This document shows positions 25,847 through 34,967 of a DNA stretch of 64,000 bases, piece by piece. The notes under the pieces were generated by a model. That model made no database searches, was not told where the DNA came from, and saw nothing but the letters and a program-made list of their open reading frames with translations. Numbering within the stretch: the first letter of the stretch is position 1; each line of letters starts with the position of its first letter. Made by a program: the position numbers and the translations under genes. Origin of the DNA: Paeniglutamicibacter gangotriensis Lz1y (GTDB lineage Bacteria; Actinomycetota; Actinomycetes; Actinomycetales; Micrococcaceae); the NCBI RefSeq assembly GCF_000348945.1, contig NZ_AOCK01000009.1:172100-236099 (forward strand), given 5' to 3'.

Positions 25847-28756
25847 TTACAGCTCGTTGGCGTCCAGCCGTGCGGCGGCGAGTACCTGGGCGAGGTGCAT
25901 GCCCTTCGCGTCGGTGCCCTCGGAAATCTGGGTCCGGCAGGAGAATCCATCGGCCAGCACTAGGTCCCCTTCGGCCCTCCCACGGATCGCCGGGAAGAGC
26001 TCGCGCTCACCGAGGGTGCGGGAGAGCTCCGCATGTCCGGGTTCGAAGCCCCAGTTCCCGGCCAGCCCGCAACAACCGGTCTCGATCTCGCGCTCGTTGA
26101 TGCCCACCGAGGCAAGTACCTTCGCGGTTCCGGAGTGATCACCTATAGATCGTTCGTGGCAGTGCACCTGCGAGACTGCTCCGGCGTCCAACGTTCCAAA
26201 GGGCCAGACGGCACTGGGCTTGCCGTCTGCAGGCAAGTGTTCGGCGACCAGATCGCCGAAGGGCACCACTGCGGCGGCCAGTGCAGCGGCGCGTGGATCG
26301 CCTGGGACCAGCTCGGTGATTTCGTGTCCCAGCATCACGGTGCAGGAGGGCTCCAGGCCGATGACCGGGTAGCCGGCCTCGAGCAGCGGTTCCATGACCT
26401 TCAGTGTGTGGCCGATGACTTTCCGGGCGGCATCCAGCTGCCCGGTGGAGTGCCAGGTGAGTCCGCAGCAGACGAAATCTTCGGGGATGATGACGGTGTA
26501 TCCAAGTGCTTCGAGTACTTCGACGGCGGCCTTGCCTGGAGAAGTATCGAGGTGGTTGTTGAATGAGTCCGGCCAAAGCACCACCGTGGAGCCGGCGGCA
26601 GAGTTGCTCGTCGGGCGCTTGGCGAACCAGCGCTGCAGCGACTCGGGGGCAAAGGTGATCATGGTCCGAGTCGGCTCGATGCCGCCAAGCTTTTTCACCA
26701 GTTTTTCTACCGGCGTCAGGCGTAGCATCGCATTGGTCGCAGATGCCCCACCGGGAATCGCGTGCAGGATCCGGGTGAGCATCGGCAGCCAACCCATGGT
26801 GTAGTGGGCCATGGGCCGCAGCCGCTTCTCGTAGAACCTGTGTAGGAACTCCGATTTGTAGGTGGCCATGTCCACGTTGACCGGACATTCAGACGCGCAG
26901 GCCTTGCAAGACAGGCACAAGTCTAAGGCGTCCTTGACTTCCTCCGATTTGTAAGCGGAGGGAAGGGATTCGCCGCGGAACATTTCCGAGAGCACCCGGG
27001 CCCGTCCCCGGGTGGAGTCCACCTCGTCGCCGGTGCCTTGGAAGGAGGGACACATCGCCCCCTCGTCCGAGCGGCACAGTCCCACCCCGACGCAGCGGTT
27101 CACGCCGTTGAGCAGCGAGCCTTTGTCGCGGGAGAGCGCGTGGACGGGCGACAGCTCAAAGTTGCGCTGGCCCGGGCCGGGCCGCAGCCGGTCATCGATA
27201 CGTTCGGGGTCGATGAGCACCCCGGGGTTGAACAGCCCGGTGGGATCGAAGACGTTCTTGAAGTCCCTGAAGGCGCCCATCGCGGCGCCGCTGTACATGG
27301 TGCCCAGCAGCTCGGAGCGCGCACGGCCGTCCCCGTGTTCTCCGGAGAGCGATCCGCCGTAGCCCGCTACGGTCTTGGCTGCGGCTTCCATGAAGGAACG
27401 GAAGACTGCCACGCCCTCCTCAGTACCCAGCGTGAAGGAGATCCTCACGTGCACACACCCCTCGCCGAAGTGGCCGAAAGGGATGCCGCGCAGGCCGTGC
27501 TTGTCCATCAGTGTGTAGAGATCACGGAGGTAGTCTGCCAGGTGCTCGGGAGGAACGGCCGAGTCTTCCCATGACGGCCAGGCTTCTCCGCCGTCGGGCA
27601 GACGGGTGACGATGCCTGCCGATGCTTCCCGGATGCGCCACAATTTGCGGGCCGCAGCGTGCTCGGTGACGACCACGGCGTCGATGGCTCCGGCGGACTT
27701 TGCATCCAGGTATTCGGAAACCAGGGCATCGGCGACGGCACGGGCGGTCTCGGGGGTCTCCCCCGCTGTTTCGCAGAAGAGCCAGCCACCAGCCTTTTCA
27801 ACTCCGTTGGCGTAGCCTCCACCCAAGCCCGGGAGGTCGGACCCCGCTAGCTCCTGTCCCGGGCGTGAACGCAGGGCATCCAACAAGTCACCGCCCATTC
27901 CTTCTGCGGTCGTGACGCCGGGGCGGCGCATGGTGGCGGCCGCAGCAGCCGCATCAAAAACAGTTTCGAAGGCAAGCACTGCCAGCGCTGTGGCCCGAGG
28001 CTTTTCGACGAGTTTGACGGTGAGTTCGGTGATGATTCCGCAGGTGCCCTCGGTTCCGGCGAAGGCGCGGGCGGTGTTGAACCCGTTTTCGGGCAACAGG
28101 TGGTGTAGCCCGTAACCGGACACCTGACGGGGGAAGCGTCCGAGTTCCGTGCGCAGGGTGGCAAGGTTCGCGTCGCGGAGCTTTTTCAGTGCCACGTTGA
28201 GCTCGTGGCTGTCGGTGCCTGTGGTCCCTAGGGTGGCGGTCGTGCCATCGGCGAACATGACTTTGACCGATTCCACGTTGTCAGCCGCGGTGCCCCAGGC
28301 CAGCGAGTGGGAACCGCAGGCGTTGTTAGCAACCATGCCGCCCACGGTGCACCGACTGTGTGTGGAGGGGTCAGGCCCATAGGTAAGCCCGAATTCGGCA
28401 GCCGCGTCACGCAGCTTGTCGCACACGACCCCGGGTTGGATGCGCGCGGTTCGGGCCACCGGGTCGATGTCTAGGATCTTGTTGAAGTATCTCGAGGTGT
28501 CAAGCACCAGACCTTCCCCAATGGCGTTGCCTGCCACCGAGGTGCCCCCGCCGCGGCCGGTTACAGCAAGCCCTTCGGACTGTGCGTAGGCCAGCGCGTG
28601 GGTGATGTCCTCCTCACTGCGAACTTCCAGCACAGCGGCCGGGACACGCCTGAAGATCGATGCATCCGAGACGTATGCAGCTCGGGTGGTCATGTCGGTA
28701 CGCAACCGCGAGCGCATCGCTGCGGCCGCGTCGAGCGCAACGGGCAGGATTTCCAT
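25847..28756 (-). CDS. FAD-linked oxidase with Fe-S C-terminus, YdiJ-like D-2-hydroxyglutarate dehydrogenase candidate
   Basis: 969 residues. Residues ~35-270 form the FAD_binding_4 domain (TGRGGGTSVAGNAIGEG, GGMVANNACG). Residues ~270-540 are the FAD-oxidase C domain (GHFGEGCVHVR, SGEHGDGRARS). An Fe-S section follows with GLCRSDEGAMCPS and CLSCKACASECPV. Two CCG-type motifs, CCGLTW and CCGLAGNWG, close the protein. This order and length match E. coli YdiJ, which oxidises D-2-hydroxyglutarate. D-lactate or glycolate are alternative substrates. Its divergent GntR partner and a GTAACATGTTAC operator lie upstream. An HglS homologue in the same island would supply D-2-hydroxyglutarate. Confidence 0.85.
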   Translation of the reverse strand: MEILPVALDAAAAMRSRLRTDMTTRAAYVSDASIFRRVPAAVLEVRSEEDITHALAYAQSEGLAVTGRGGGTSVAGNAIGEGLVLDTSRYFNKILDIDPVARTARIQPGVVCDKLRDAAAEFGLTYGPDPSTHSRCTVGGMVANNACGSHSLAWGTAADNVESVKVMFADGTTATLGTTGTDSHELNVALKKLRDANLATLRTELGRFPRQVSGYGLHHLLPENGFNTARAFAGTEGTCGIITELTVKLVEKPRATALAVLAFETVFDAAAAAATMRRPGVTTAEGMGGDLLDALRSRPGQELAGSDLPGLGGGYANGVEKAGGWLFCETAGETPETARAVADALVSEYLDAKSAGAIDAVVVTEHAAARKLWRIREASAGIVTRLPDGGEAWPSWEDSAVPPEHLADYLRDLYTLMDKHGLRGIPFGHFGEGCVHVRISFTLGTEEGVAVFRSFMEAAAKTVAGYGGSLSGEHGDGRARSELLGTMYSGAAMGAFRDFKNVFDPTGLFNPGVLIDPERIDDRLRPGPGQRNFELSPVHALSRDKGSLLNGVNRCVGVGLCRSDEGAMCPSFQGTGDEVDSTRGRARVLSEMFRGESLPSAYKSEEVKDALDLCLSCKACASECPVNVDMATYKSEFLHRFYEKRLRPMAHYTMGWLPMLTRILHAIPGGASATNAMLRLTPVEKLVKKLGGIEPTRTMITFAPESLQRWFAKRPTSNSAAGSTVVLWPDSFNNHLDTSPGKAAVEVLEALGYTVIIPEDFVCCGLTWHSTGQLDAARKVIGHTLKVMEPLLEAGYPVIGLEPSCTVMLGHEITELVPGDPRAAALAAAVVPFGDLVAEHLPADGKPSAVWPFGTLDAGAVSQVHCHERSIGDHSGTAKVLASVGINEREIETGCCGLAGNWGFEPGHAELSRTLGERELFPAIRGRAEGDLVLADGFSCRTQISEGTDAKGMHLAQVLAAARLDANEL

Positions 28757-28790
28757 GGCTAGGGCCTCTCTTGGGACAAGTATCGCAATC

Positions 28791-28802
28791 GTAACATGTT
28801 AC
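28791..28802. promoter_or_regulatory. GntR-type operator GTAACATGTTAC
   Basis: A perfect 12-bp palindrome in the divergent promoter region of the FAD/Fe-S gene and gntR. Its half CATGTTAC recurs at 33997, 34191 and 41916, always upstream of island genes. Confidence 0.65.
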
Positions 28803-28877
28803 AGTCAATCCGTGGACGTGCCGTTGCTTCGGTTATACGTAGACCCGCTTAAATCCGAACAATGAGAAGATCGGAAC

Positions 28878-29606
28878 ATGACTAGCCCCGATTCCCGTCT
28901 CTTGCCCCAACGCGGGCAGTCGTTGGCCGACCAAGTAATGAACTATGTTCGCCATTCAGTGATCACCGGCGACATGGAAGTGGGGCGACTTTACAGCGTT
29001 TACCAACTCGCCGAACTGCTGGAAATCTCCCGCTCACCAGTCCGTGAGGGCTTATTGCGGCTCGAAGAGGCGGGGTTGATCGAGTTCTCACGCAACAGGG
29101 GCTTCCGTATCATCCCGACAAGTCCACACGACGTGGCAGAAATATTCTCACTGCGGCTAGCGCTCGAGGTGCCAGCCGCCCACCGCGCTGCGGCGGCCCG
29201 AACAGCGGAACTAACAGCCGAATTCGCGGCACTTGAGGGCCGCATGCGCACGGCAGCATCCCATGACTCAGAAGATGAGTTCTTCGCTCTTGACCAGCAA
29301 TTACACGATTTGATCCTAGGGGCTGCACGCTCAAGCCGTGGACGGGACTTCGTCAATCGGCTACGTGTGGCTACCCGGCTACTGGGCGTTTCCACAGCCG
29401 GCAAGGAACGAACAATGCACGACATCGTTGCCGAGCACTCACCCATCATTGAGGCCATCAAAGCCGGAAAAAGCTCCGAAGCCGCCACAGCCATGAGAGA
29501 ACATCTCACGATGACCGGGCGGCTTCTGGTCGCGCAAGCTGTCGCGGGTCAAGAACTAGATGTGGATCCCGATGACCTGTGGCACGAGTGGACCGAAGGA
29601 TATTAA
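28878..29606 (+). CDS. FCD-type GntR transcriptional regulator
   Basis: 242 residues. The winged helix spans residues ~10-75 (LADQVMNYVRHSVITGDM ... ISRSPVREGLLRLEEAGLI), followed by an FCD ligand domain with metal-site residues in FFALDQQLHDLI and EHSPIIEAI. FCD regulators respond to organic acids. It is divergent from the FAD/Fe-S dehydrogenase and probably controls it through the palindrome at 28791. It is a close paralog of the gene at 45986; even 5' leader text (GAACAATGAGA) is shared. Confidence 0.9.
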   Translation: MTSPDSRLLPQRGQSLADQVMNYVRHSVITGDMEVGRLYSVYQLAELLEISRSPVREGLLRLEEAGLIEFSRNRGFRIIPTSPHDVAEIFSLRLALEVPAAHRAAAARTAELTAEFAALEGRMRTAASHDSEDEFFALDQQLHDLILGAARSSRGRDFVNRLRVATRLLGVSTAGKERTMHDIVAEHSPIIEAIKAGKSSEAATAMREHLTMTGRLLVAQAVAGQELDVDPDDLWHEWTEGY

Positions 29607-30023
29607 CTTTTTACGACCGACGCCGATTTGAAGTTCTGCAACTCAGATTTGTACAGTACGCATGCCGTGCTGACGACGAAAGCATCACCGCAAATCGCCT
29701 CGGACGCGCCACTCACAACTGACGTAAACAGTGGTGGAGGCCCAAATCGTGAGCGCAAAGCCCCAAGCCGCTTTGAACACCCCGTCAATCGAACACTCCC
29801 AGACCGATACTTCCGCCGCCAATAGCGGCGTCGAGAAACGACTCTGCGAAAACCGGACCCCGCTTCGTTGATGGCCAGAGATACCTCAAACATCCCCTGA
29901 ATAATCTGGCCGTCCAACCATGGCACCGATATCGACACCGCATGAATCTGTGGCCAGCTGTCAGCAGGCCACAAAGAATTTATTTCCAAATCGGCTATGG
30001 CGGCTCAGGGACCGAAATTTTCG
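29607..30023. other. Gap with no intact gene
   Basis: 417 bases between gntR and the flavoenzyme stop. Frames on both strands are short or of unnatural composition. Gene debris is possible, but nothing can be assigned. Confidence 0.4.
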
Positions 30024-31199
30024 TCATGCTAGGTTTAGCCGTTCCCAATCGTGACCGCTCGGCTTTCTGGTATGAAATCGCGAGGGGTTTGCAAAGGCAA
30101 TATTTTCGTTCGGCTGACCTGACGAAAGTTCACTAGCGACAGATTCACCGACACCAGAGGCCATTTTGAAGCCCTTACCCGAAAACCCGGTAGCCAAATA
30201 TACCCCTGGCATTTCATCGACCCAACCGATGAGTGGATTATTATCCATGGAGTAAAGGTCTGGATACGCCTTCGAACGGACGCACGTAGGATACAAGCCT
30301 GGCATGAACTGCTCAACGGCCAGATTACACGTATTGATTTCTTCAGGTGATAGGTTCCGATCCATCTCCGACATCCGAAGAATTTCCTGTGGGGGAACGA
30401 TCCCTCCGAGCTTGACGGTACTGCCGTCGATCGCGGGTGCGCCCCACATGTGCAGATCCGTTGAATCACGCATGAATGCGGGGAAGGCTTCTGCTGAAAA
30501 TTCCTTCGGATGCTTGGTTGCATACCAGGTCAGAAGGATTCGCCCGGTCTTCAACCACTTGGAATAGCGCTCAGGTAACAGATTTCGGGACCAGGCGCCT
30601 GCTGCAATGACCACCTTTTCAAATTTCAGGCGTTTGCCATCAACTTCGATCTCAACGTGGTTCTCATGCGGAATAATTTGGTCAATTTGAGCGGAAGCAT
30701 GCACCCGAGCACCATTGGCTTTGGCCTGCTCAATCGCGGTAAGTACCGCTAGGTCGGTCCTGAGCAATCCACCGCGCGGATCGAATAGTCCGATGTCAGT
30801 CGGGAGGAGACGATGCTGCGGGTAAGTCTGTTCCAGCCGGTCATGGGCTAGTCGTTCATAAGGATTTTCAGTCTGCGAGGCACTCTGGGTGAATTGCTCA
30901 ATATAGTCACCACGATCGCTGCTTATCGTTAGAGCTCCGTTGCTTTGGTCCAGAACCGTCTGGCCGCTGACTTCATTCAGTTCCTTCCACAGTTCCTCAG
31001 ATTTGGCGAGCAGTCGGCTGAATTCGGCCCCTTCCCGATAGGCCATGCGGAACATCCGCGTATCACCACCTACTGCCGTGTTGTCGGAGGCCGGGTGGAA
31101 CTGTTCGAATCCGACGACTCCTTCAGTCCGCAAAGAAGAACGCCACAGGATCATGCTTCCGATGGTGCCCAATCCAATAACGGCAATTTTTCCGTCCAT
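30024..31199 (-). CDS. Sarcosine oxidase/pipecolate oxidase/N-methyltryptophan oxidase family flavoenzyme
   Basis: 391 residues of the DAO superfamily. The FAD fold is at the extreme N-terminus (IAVIGLGTIGSM). TCVRSKAYPDLY near residue 317 contains the cysteine that carries covalent FAD in monomeric sarcosine oxidase relatives, followed by DNNPLIGW and the FAD-binding end ATGFSGKGFKMASGVGE. It oxidises secondary or N-methyl amino acids. It lies downstream of an amino-acid importer on the same strand, so the importer probably brings in its substrate. Given HglS nearby, L-pipecolate is an attractive candidate. Confidence 0.85.
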   Translation of the reverse strand: MDGKIAVIGLGTIGSMILWRSSLRTEGVVGFEQFHPASDNTAVGGDTRMFRMAYREGAEFSRLLAKSEELWKELNEVSGQTVLDQSNGALTISSDRGDYIEQFTQSASQTENPYERLAHDRLEQTYPQHRLLPTDIGLFDPRGGLLRTDLAVLTAIEQAKANGARVHASAQIDQIIPHENHVEIEVDGKRLKFEKVVIAAGAWSRNLLPERYSKWLKTGRILLTWYATKHPKEFSAEAFPAFMRDSTDLHMWGAPAIDGSTVKLGGIVPPQEILRMSEMDRNLSPEEINTCNLAVEQFMPGLYPTCVRSKAYPDLYSMDNNPLIGWVDEMPGVYLATGFSGKGFKMASGVGESVASELSSGQPNENIAFANPSRFHTRKPSGHDWERLNLA

Positions 31200-31294
31200 T
31201 TAGCTACTCCCTTGAGCTCTGAAGCGGGCCCTGAAATTCAGGGTGTTTTGAATGCTGGTGTAAGTGGGTTGGTTTCGGACGGCAGCTAATTCCG

Positions 31295-32107
31295 TTATGC
31301 CTTGCCGTTTGTTCCGGAGACCCTGGCGAGGAACTCGCGTGTTCGAGGGCTTCGCGGATTCTCGAAGACTTCTTCCGGGGTTCCGTCCTCGATGATCTTC
31401 GCTTTGTCCATAATCACTACGCGATCCGCTACTTCCCGCGCGAACTGCATTTCGTGGGTAACCACGATCATGGTCATGCCGGCTTTCGCCAAGTCCGTCA
31501 TGACTCGGAGTACTTCGCCGACCAGTTCTGGATCGAGCGCCGAGGTAGGTTCGTCGAACAACATGACCTCAGGGTTCATGGCCAGTGCTCGGGCTATGGC
31601 AACCCGTTGTTGTTGTCCACCAGATAACTCGCCGGGGTATGCATCAGCTTTGCTAGTCAACCCGACCTTTGCGAGCAGCTCGAGGGCCACTTTCGTGGCT
31701 TCCTTCCGATGCACCCCATTGACGACTGTTGGTGCTTCGATAATGTTCTGCAAGACGGTCAAATGTGGAAATAGATTGAACTGTTGGAACACCATCCCTA
31801 GGCGTTGGCGCTGCTGGGCCGTGGCTTTTTCACTGAGCAGTTCCATCGAACCGTTCACTTCTTTGTACCCAACATATTCGCCCAACACGCGGATCTCTCC
31901 CGAATCGAGTGTTTCAAGACGGTTGATGCAGCGCAGCATTGTGCTCTTGCCAGAACCGGAGGGTCCTATGACGCAAACAACTTCGCCACGTTTGATGTTT
32001 AAGGACATGTCATCCAGAACAACCAGGCGTTCGAAATTTTTGGTTGGGAATGATTTAGTGATTCGTTTGAGCTCAATGACGGTTTCGGGGTTATTGACCT
32101 CAGGCAT
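31295..32107 (-). CDS. Polar amino-acid ABC transporter ATP-binding protein (GlnQ/HisP family)
   Basis: 270 residues with all ATPase motifs: Walker [11 protein letters not shown]-loop [11 protein letters not shown], signature [15 protein letters not shown], Walker [15 protein letters not shown] and the switch VVTHEMQ. It overlaps the permease gene by eight bases, so the two are translationally linked. It energises uptake for the binding protein at 33061. Confidence 0.93.
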   Translation of the reverse strand: MPEVNNPETVIELKRITKSFPTKNFERLVVLDDMSLNIKRGEVVCVIGPSGSGKSTMLRCINRLETLDSGEIRVLGEYVGYKEVNGSMELLSEKATAQQRQRLGMVFQQFNLFPHLTVLQNIIEAPTVVNGVHRKEATKVALELLAKVGLTSKADAYPGELSGGQQQRVAIARALAMNPEVMLFDEPTSALDPELVGEVLRVMTDLAKAGMTMIVVTHEMQFAREVADRVVIMDKAKIIEDGTPEEVFENPRSPRTREFLARVSGTNGKA

Positions 32108-33041
32108 TTGCTTCCTCTTCGTTGATCGCTGGCTGGTTTTTTGATTCGTTTGAAGGTCGTTGACTTACTTTTTTATGACTCCTTCTCTTTTCCCCATATC
32201 CGCGGTTGAATACCCGCTCAACACGACTTTGTATCCAGGTGAGGATGGAGACGAGTACGAGATACCAAATAGTGGCAACCGCAAGGAGAGGGATGACTTG
32301 ATAATTTTGCGAATAAACGATTTGTGCTGAGTAGAGAAGATCGCTGAGTGCAAGAACGCTGACCAGTGAAGTGCTTTTCAGCATCGTGATGACTTGGTTG
32401 GCAGTGGGCGGAACGATCAAGCGCATTGCCTGGGGAAAGATGATTCGTTGGGTAACCTTGAGCGGCTTCATTCCAAGTGCGTGGGCAGCTTCGCTCTGTC
32501 CCTTAGCAACCGCAACAATGCCGGATCGGATGATCTCCGCCATATATGCGCTCTCATGCAGCGACAAGGCGAGGAAAGCTGCAGTAAAAGGGCTGATGAT
32601 CTCATTTGCATTCAAGGTAATCAACGGTGGTGAACCAGGCATCCCCAGTTCTAATTGGGGAAACAGCGCCGCAAGGTTGAAGAAGAATAGAAGCAGGACC
32701 AGCAGCGGCACCCCGCGAAAAATCCAGGTATAGACGGTAGCTATCCACTGCAGCGGAGGGCTCGCGGACAACTTCATGAGCGCTATCACGGCTCCGAGAA
32801 GGGTACCCGCGATCATGCATATGAGCGTCAAGAGCAGGGTGTTCGCGATGCCAGAAAGAATGATGGTGCTAAACAGGTATGCACCAATGACCCGCCAACC
32901 AAAGCGCTCATTTCCAAAGATGGATACAAGAATTGCCAGCGCCACCAGAATGACAAAGGCGGAGAGTACGATCTGTTTGATGTTCCGTGGAATAACTACG
33001 GCCGGAGCAGGGGCTATGTCAGGGGCTAAATTCGATGGCAC
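32100..33041 (-). CDS. Polar amino-acid ABC transporter permease (HisMQ family)
   Basis: 313 residues with about six membrane helices and the EAA loop [20 protein letters not shown] that contacts the ATPase. The tail is long and charged ([20 protein letters not shown]). As a single permease it probably forms a homodimer. It lies 19 bp downstream of the binding-protein gene. Confidence 0.92.
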   Translation of the reverse strand: MPSNLAPDIAPAPAVVIPRNIKQIVLSAFVILVALAILVSIFGNERFGWRVIGAYLFSTIILSGIANTLLLTLICMIAGTLLGAVIALMKLSASPPLQWIATVYTWIFRGVPLLVLLLFFFNLAALFPQLELGMPGSPPLITLNANEIISPFTAAFLALSLHESAYMAEIIRSGIVAVAKGQSEAAHALGMKPLKVTQRIIFPQAMRLIVPPTANQVITMLKSTSLVSVLALSDLLYSAQIVYSQNYQVIPLLAVATIWYLVLVSILTWIQSRVERVFNRGYGEKRRSHKKVSQRPSNESKNQPAINEEEANA

Positions 33042-33060
33042 GGGCTTTTGTCACCTTCTG

Positions 33061-33969
33061 CTATTTCTTGATTTCAGCGTGGTCAATCGCGAGATCTCCG
33101 ACACCGTACATTTCCATTGTTTTCTGGTACACGCCAGAGTCGATCAGGTCGTTCATTGCTGCGGCAATTGCCTCGGTCATGGGCGACTTTTTATCCACTC
33201 CGATACCGAGAATAGAACCATCTGTGAGCGCGTCACCGACTTCGATCTTGTCGTTGAGGTTGGCCGCATACAGGAGGATGGGCGTATCGCCTGCCACTGC
33301 ATCAACCCGACCGCTGTCGAGTGCCGAGAGCGCCTTTTGCTGGTCCGGGAAGCCTTGGACATCAATCGGCTGGTCGCCCGCCTCCGCGCATGCCTTCGAC
33401 TTGACGGGCATGACTTCGGTGAACTGGAACGATCCAACTTCTAGGCCGACGGACTTGTCGCAAAGGGTGTCGGCAGTGATATTCTTCGGGTTCCCCTTGG
33501 GCTGTGCCAACGAACTGTTCGCGAAGTAGTACTGGACGAAATCAAGGACCTTGATCCTGTCGTCGGTAATGGCCATATTGGCGGCAGTCGCATCATAGCG
33601 TCCCGCCTGGATGCCTGGAATGATCTGATCCATCGAGGCAGCTTTCATAGTGACTTTGAGGCCGAGTACCTCCCCGATCGCCGCCATGATGTCCGGATTC
33701 AAGCCGACTACTTCGCCGGATTTTGGATCGGGGTAGCCCAACGGCGCCATACCCATGGTGGTCGCGACCTCGAGAGTGCCCTTCTTTTTCACATCGGCCG
33801 GAAGAAGGTCGGCGGCCTCTTGATTGAATTCAGCCGTCGGCCGTTCTTGGGATTTCTCGTCGGAACCTTCAGACAAGGCCGCTTCCGGGTCGCTGCAGCC
33901 GGTTAGGGCCAGCATTGCGATTGCCGCGAGGCTCGCGAGCACCTGGGAACTTTTGCGAATGTTTTTCAC
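33061..33969 (-). CDS. Amino-acid ABC transporter substrate-binding lipoprotein (SBP family 3)
   Basis: 302 residues. The signal peptide ends in the lipobox LTGC (residues ~22-25), then the mature chain resembles SBP_bac_3 (LEVATTMGMAPLGYPDPKSG, then VVGLNPDIMAAIGEVLGL). GTG 33969 is chosen as start because GGAGG lies seven bases upstream; an ATG at 33999 would put ten odd residues before the signal and overlaps the operator. It is the first gene of a binding protein-permease-ATPase-flavoenzyme operon. Confidence 0.9.
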   Translation of the reverse strand: MKNIRKSSQVLASLAAIAMLALTGCSDPEAALSEGSDEKSQERPTAEFNQEAADLLPADVKKKGTLEVATTMGMAPLGYPDPKSGEVVGLNPDIMAAIGEVLGLKVTMKAASMDQIIPGIQAGRYDATAANMAITDDRIKVLDFVQYYFANSSLAQPKGNPKNITADTLCDKSVGLEVGSFQFTEVMPVKSKACAEAGDQPIDVQGFPDQQKALSALDSGRVDAVAGDTPILLYAANLNDKIEVGDALTDGSILGIGVDKKSPMTEAIAAAMNDLIDSGVYQKTMEMYGVGDLAIDHAEIKK

Positions 33970-33996
33970 CGTGGAACCTCCAAAGGGGGTGTGTCG

Positions 33997-34007
33997 CATG
34001 TTACATG
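33997..34007. promoter_or_regulatory. CATGTTACATG operator near the transporter start
   Basis: A near-palindrome containing the octamer CATGTTAC, 28 bases upstream of the chosen start of the binding-protein gene. It lies where repressor binding would block transcription. Confidence 0.5.
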
Positions 34008-34190
34008 ATAGGCATCACACTACATGTTTACGTTTGAAAAGGAAACGGTTCTGAGGGAAGCGTTGCCAGCCGGGACATCTGATCAAAGTCACTGCCGGGA
34101 AAAATCCAACTGGCAATCGAGAAGAGACCACTCTTCCCGCGACAGGTAAGCCTGGATTGGCAGATAAGGTACCTTCATCCGCGAAGTCTG

Positions 34191-34198
34191 CATGTTAC
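34191..34198. promoter_or_regulatory. CATGTTAC site upstream of the second GntR gene
   Basis: The same octamer, 41 bases before the gntR gene at 34239 and within the divergent region shared with the transporter operon. Confidence 0.45.
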
Positions 34199-34238
34199 CT
34201 GTAGCATTCGTAATACTAATGACTATCTAGGATGTGCG

Positions 34239-34967
34239 ATGACTGTCCCCACTCCGGCTTTGCAGCCGCTGGATACCCGACGCGTCACCCTGACGGACCG
34301 GACCCTAAATGCAGTGCGTGAGGGAATCCGCACAGGAACACTAATTCCAGGTGAGCTGTACTCGGTGTATCGTTTGGCTGAGGAGTTGGGCGTATCCAGA
34401 AGCCCCGTCCGCGACGCACTTCTACGGCTCGCGGAAACGGGAATAGTGAACTTCGAACGCAACAAGGGCTTTAGAGTCGTGTTGCCGGGGCCCAAAGAAC
34501 TCGCAGAGATGATCGCCGTTCGCATTTCCCTCGAAGTCCCGGCTGCCCGACGTGCCGCGCACAACATCGGACTCGACAAAGAGAACAAACTTCGGACTGT
34601 CTATGAGGCCATGGAAGAAGCCGCCAAAAATCGTGATGAGCCCAAGTTCATGGATGAAGATCAAAAGCTGCACGGGGTAATCCTCAAGCTTGCGGCAAAC
34701 AGCTACGTAGAACGTGTGATCGATACGCTCCGCGATGCAACGAGACTCGTTGGCTCCTCAACCATCAAGGGATCCAGAGATCTTAACGCAGTTCTTGTTG
34801 AACACCGACCGATCGTGGAGGCTGTTTTAGCCGGAGACGCAGTGGAGGCCGGCCGCGCCATGGATACGCACCTTCGCAAGACAGGAAGAGTGCTGCTAGC
34901 TGACGCTGTGAAACGGACCGAGACCGGACACGATCCAAACGAACTATGGGAACGTCTGATCGACTGA
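34239..34967 (+). CDS. FCD-type GntR regulator of the transporter operon
   Basis: 242 residues. Winged helix at residues ~15-75 (LNAVREGIRTGTLIPGELYS ... VSRSPVRDALLRLAETGIV), then an FCD domain (DEDQKLHGVILKLAANSY, EHRPIVEAV). It is clearly less similar to the other two GntR proteins of the window than they are to each other. It is divergent from the ABC operon and probably represses it via the CATGTTAC sites in between. Confidence 0.9.
   Translation: MTVPTPALQPLDTRRVTLTDRTLNAVREGIRTGTLIPGELYSVYRLAEELGVSRSPVRDALLRLAETGIVNFERNKGFRVVLPGPKELAEMIAVRISLEVPAARRAAHNIGLDKENKLRTVYEAMEEAAKNRDEPKFMDEDQKLHGVILKLAANSYVERVIDTLRDATRLVGSSTIKGSRDLNAVLVEHRPIVEAVLAGDAVEAGRAMDTHLRKTGRVLLADAVKRTETGHDPNELWERLID

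Noticed and set aside
29603..29989. 128-codon minus-strand ORF between gntR and the flavoenzyme
   Set aside because: No ribosome site or family similarity; composition does not look like a maintained protein.
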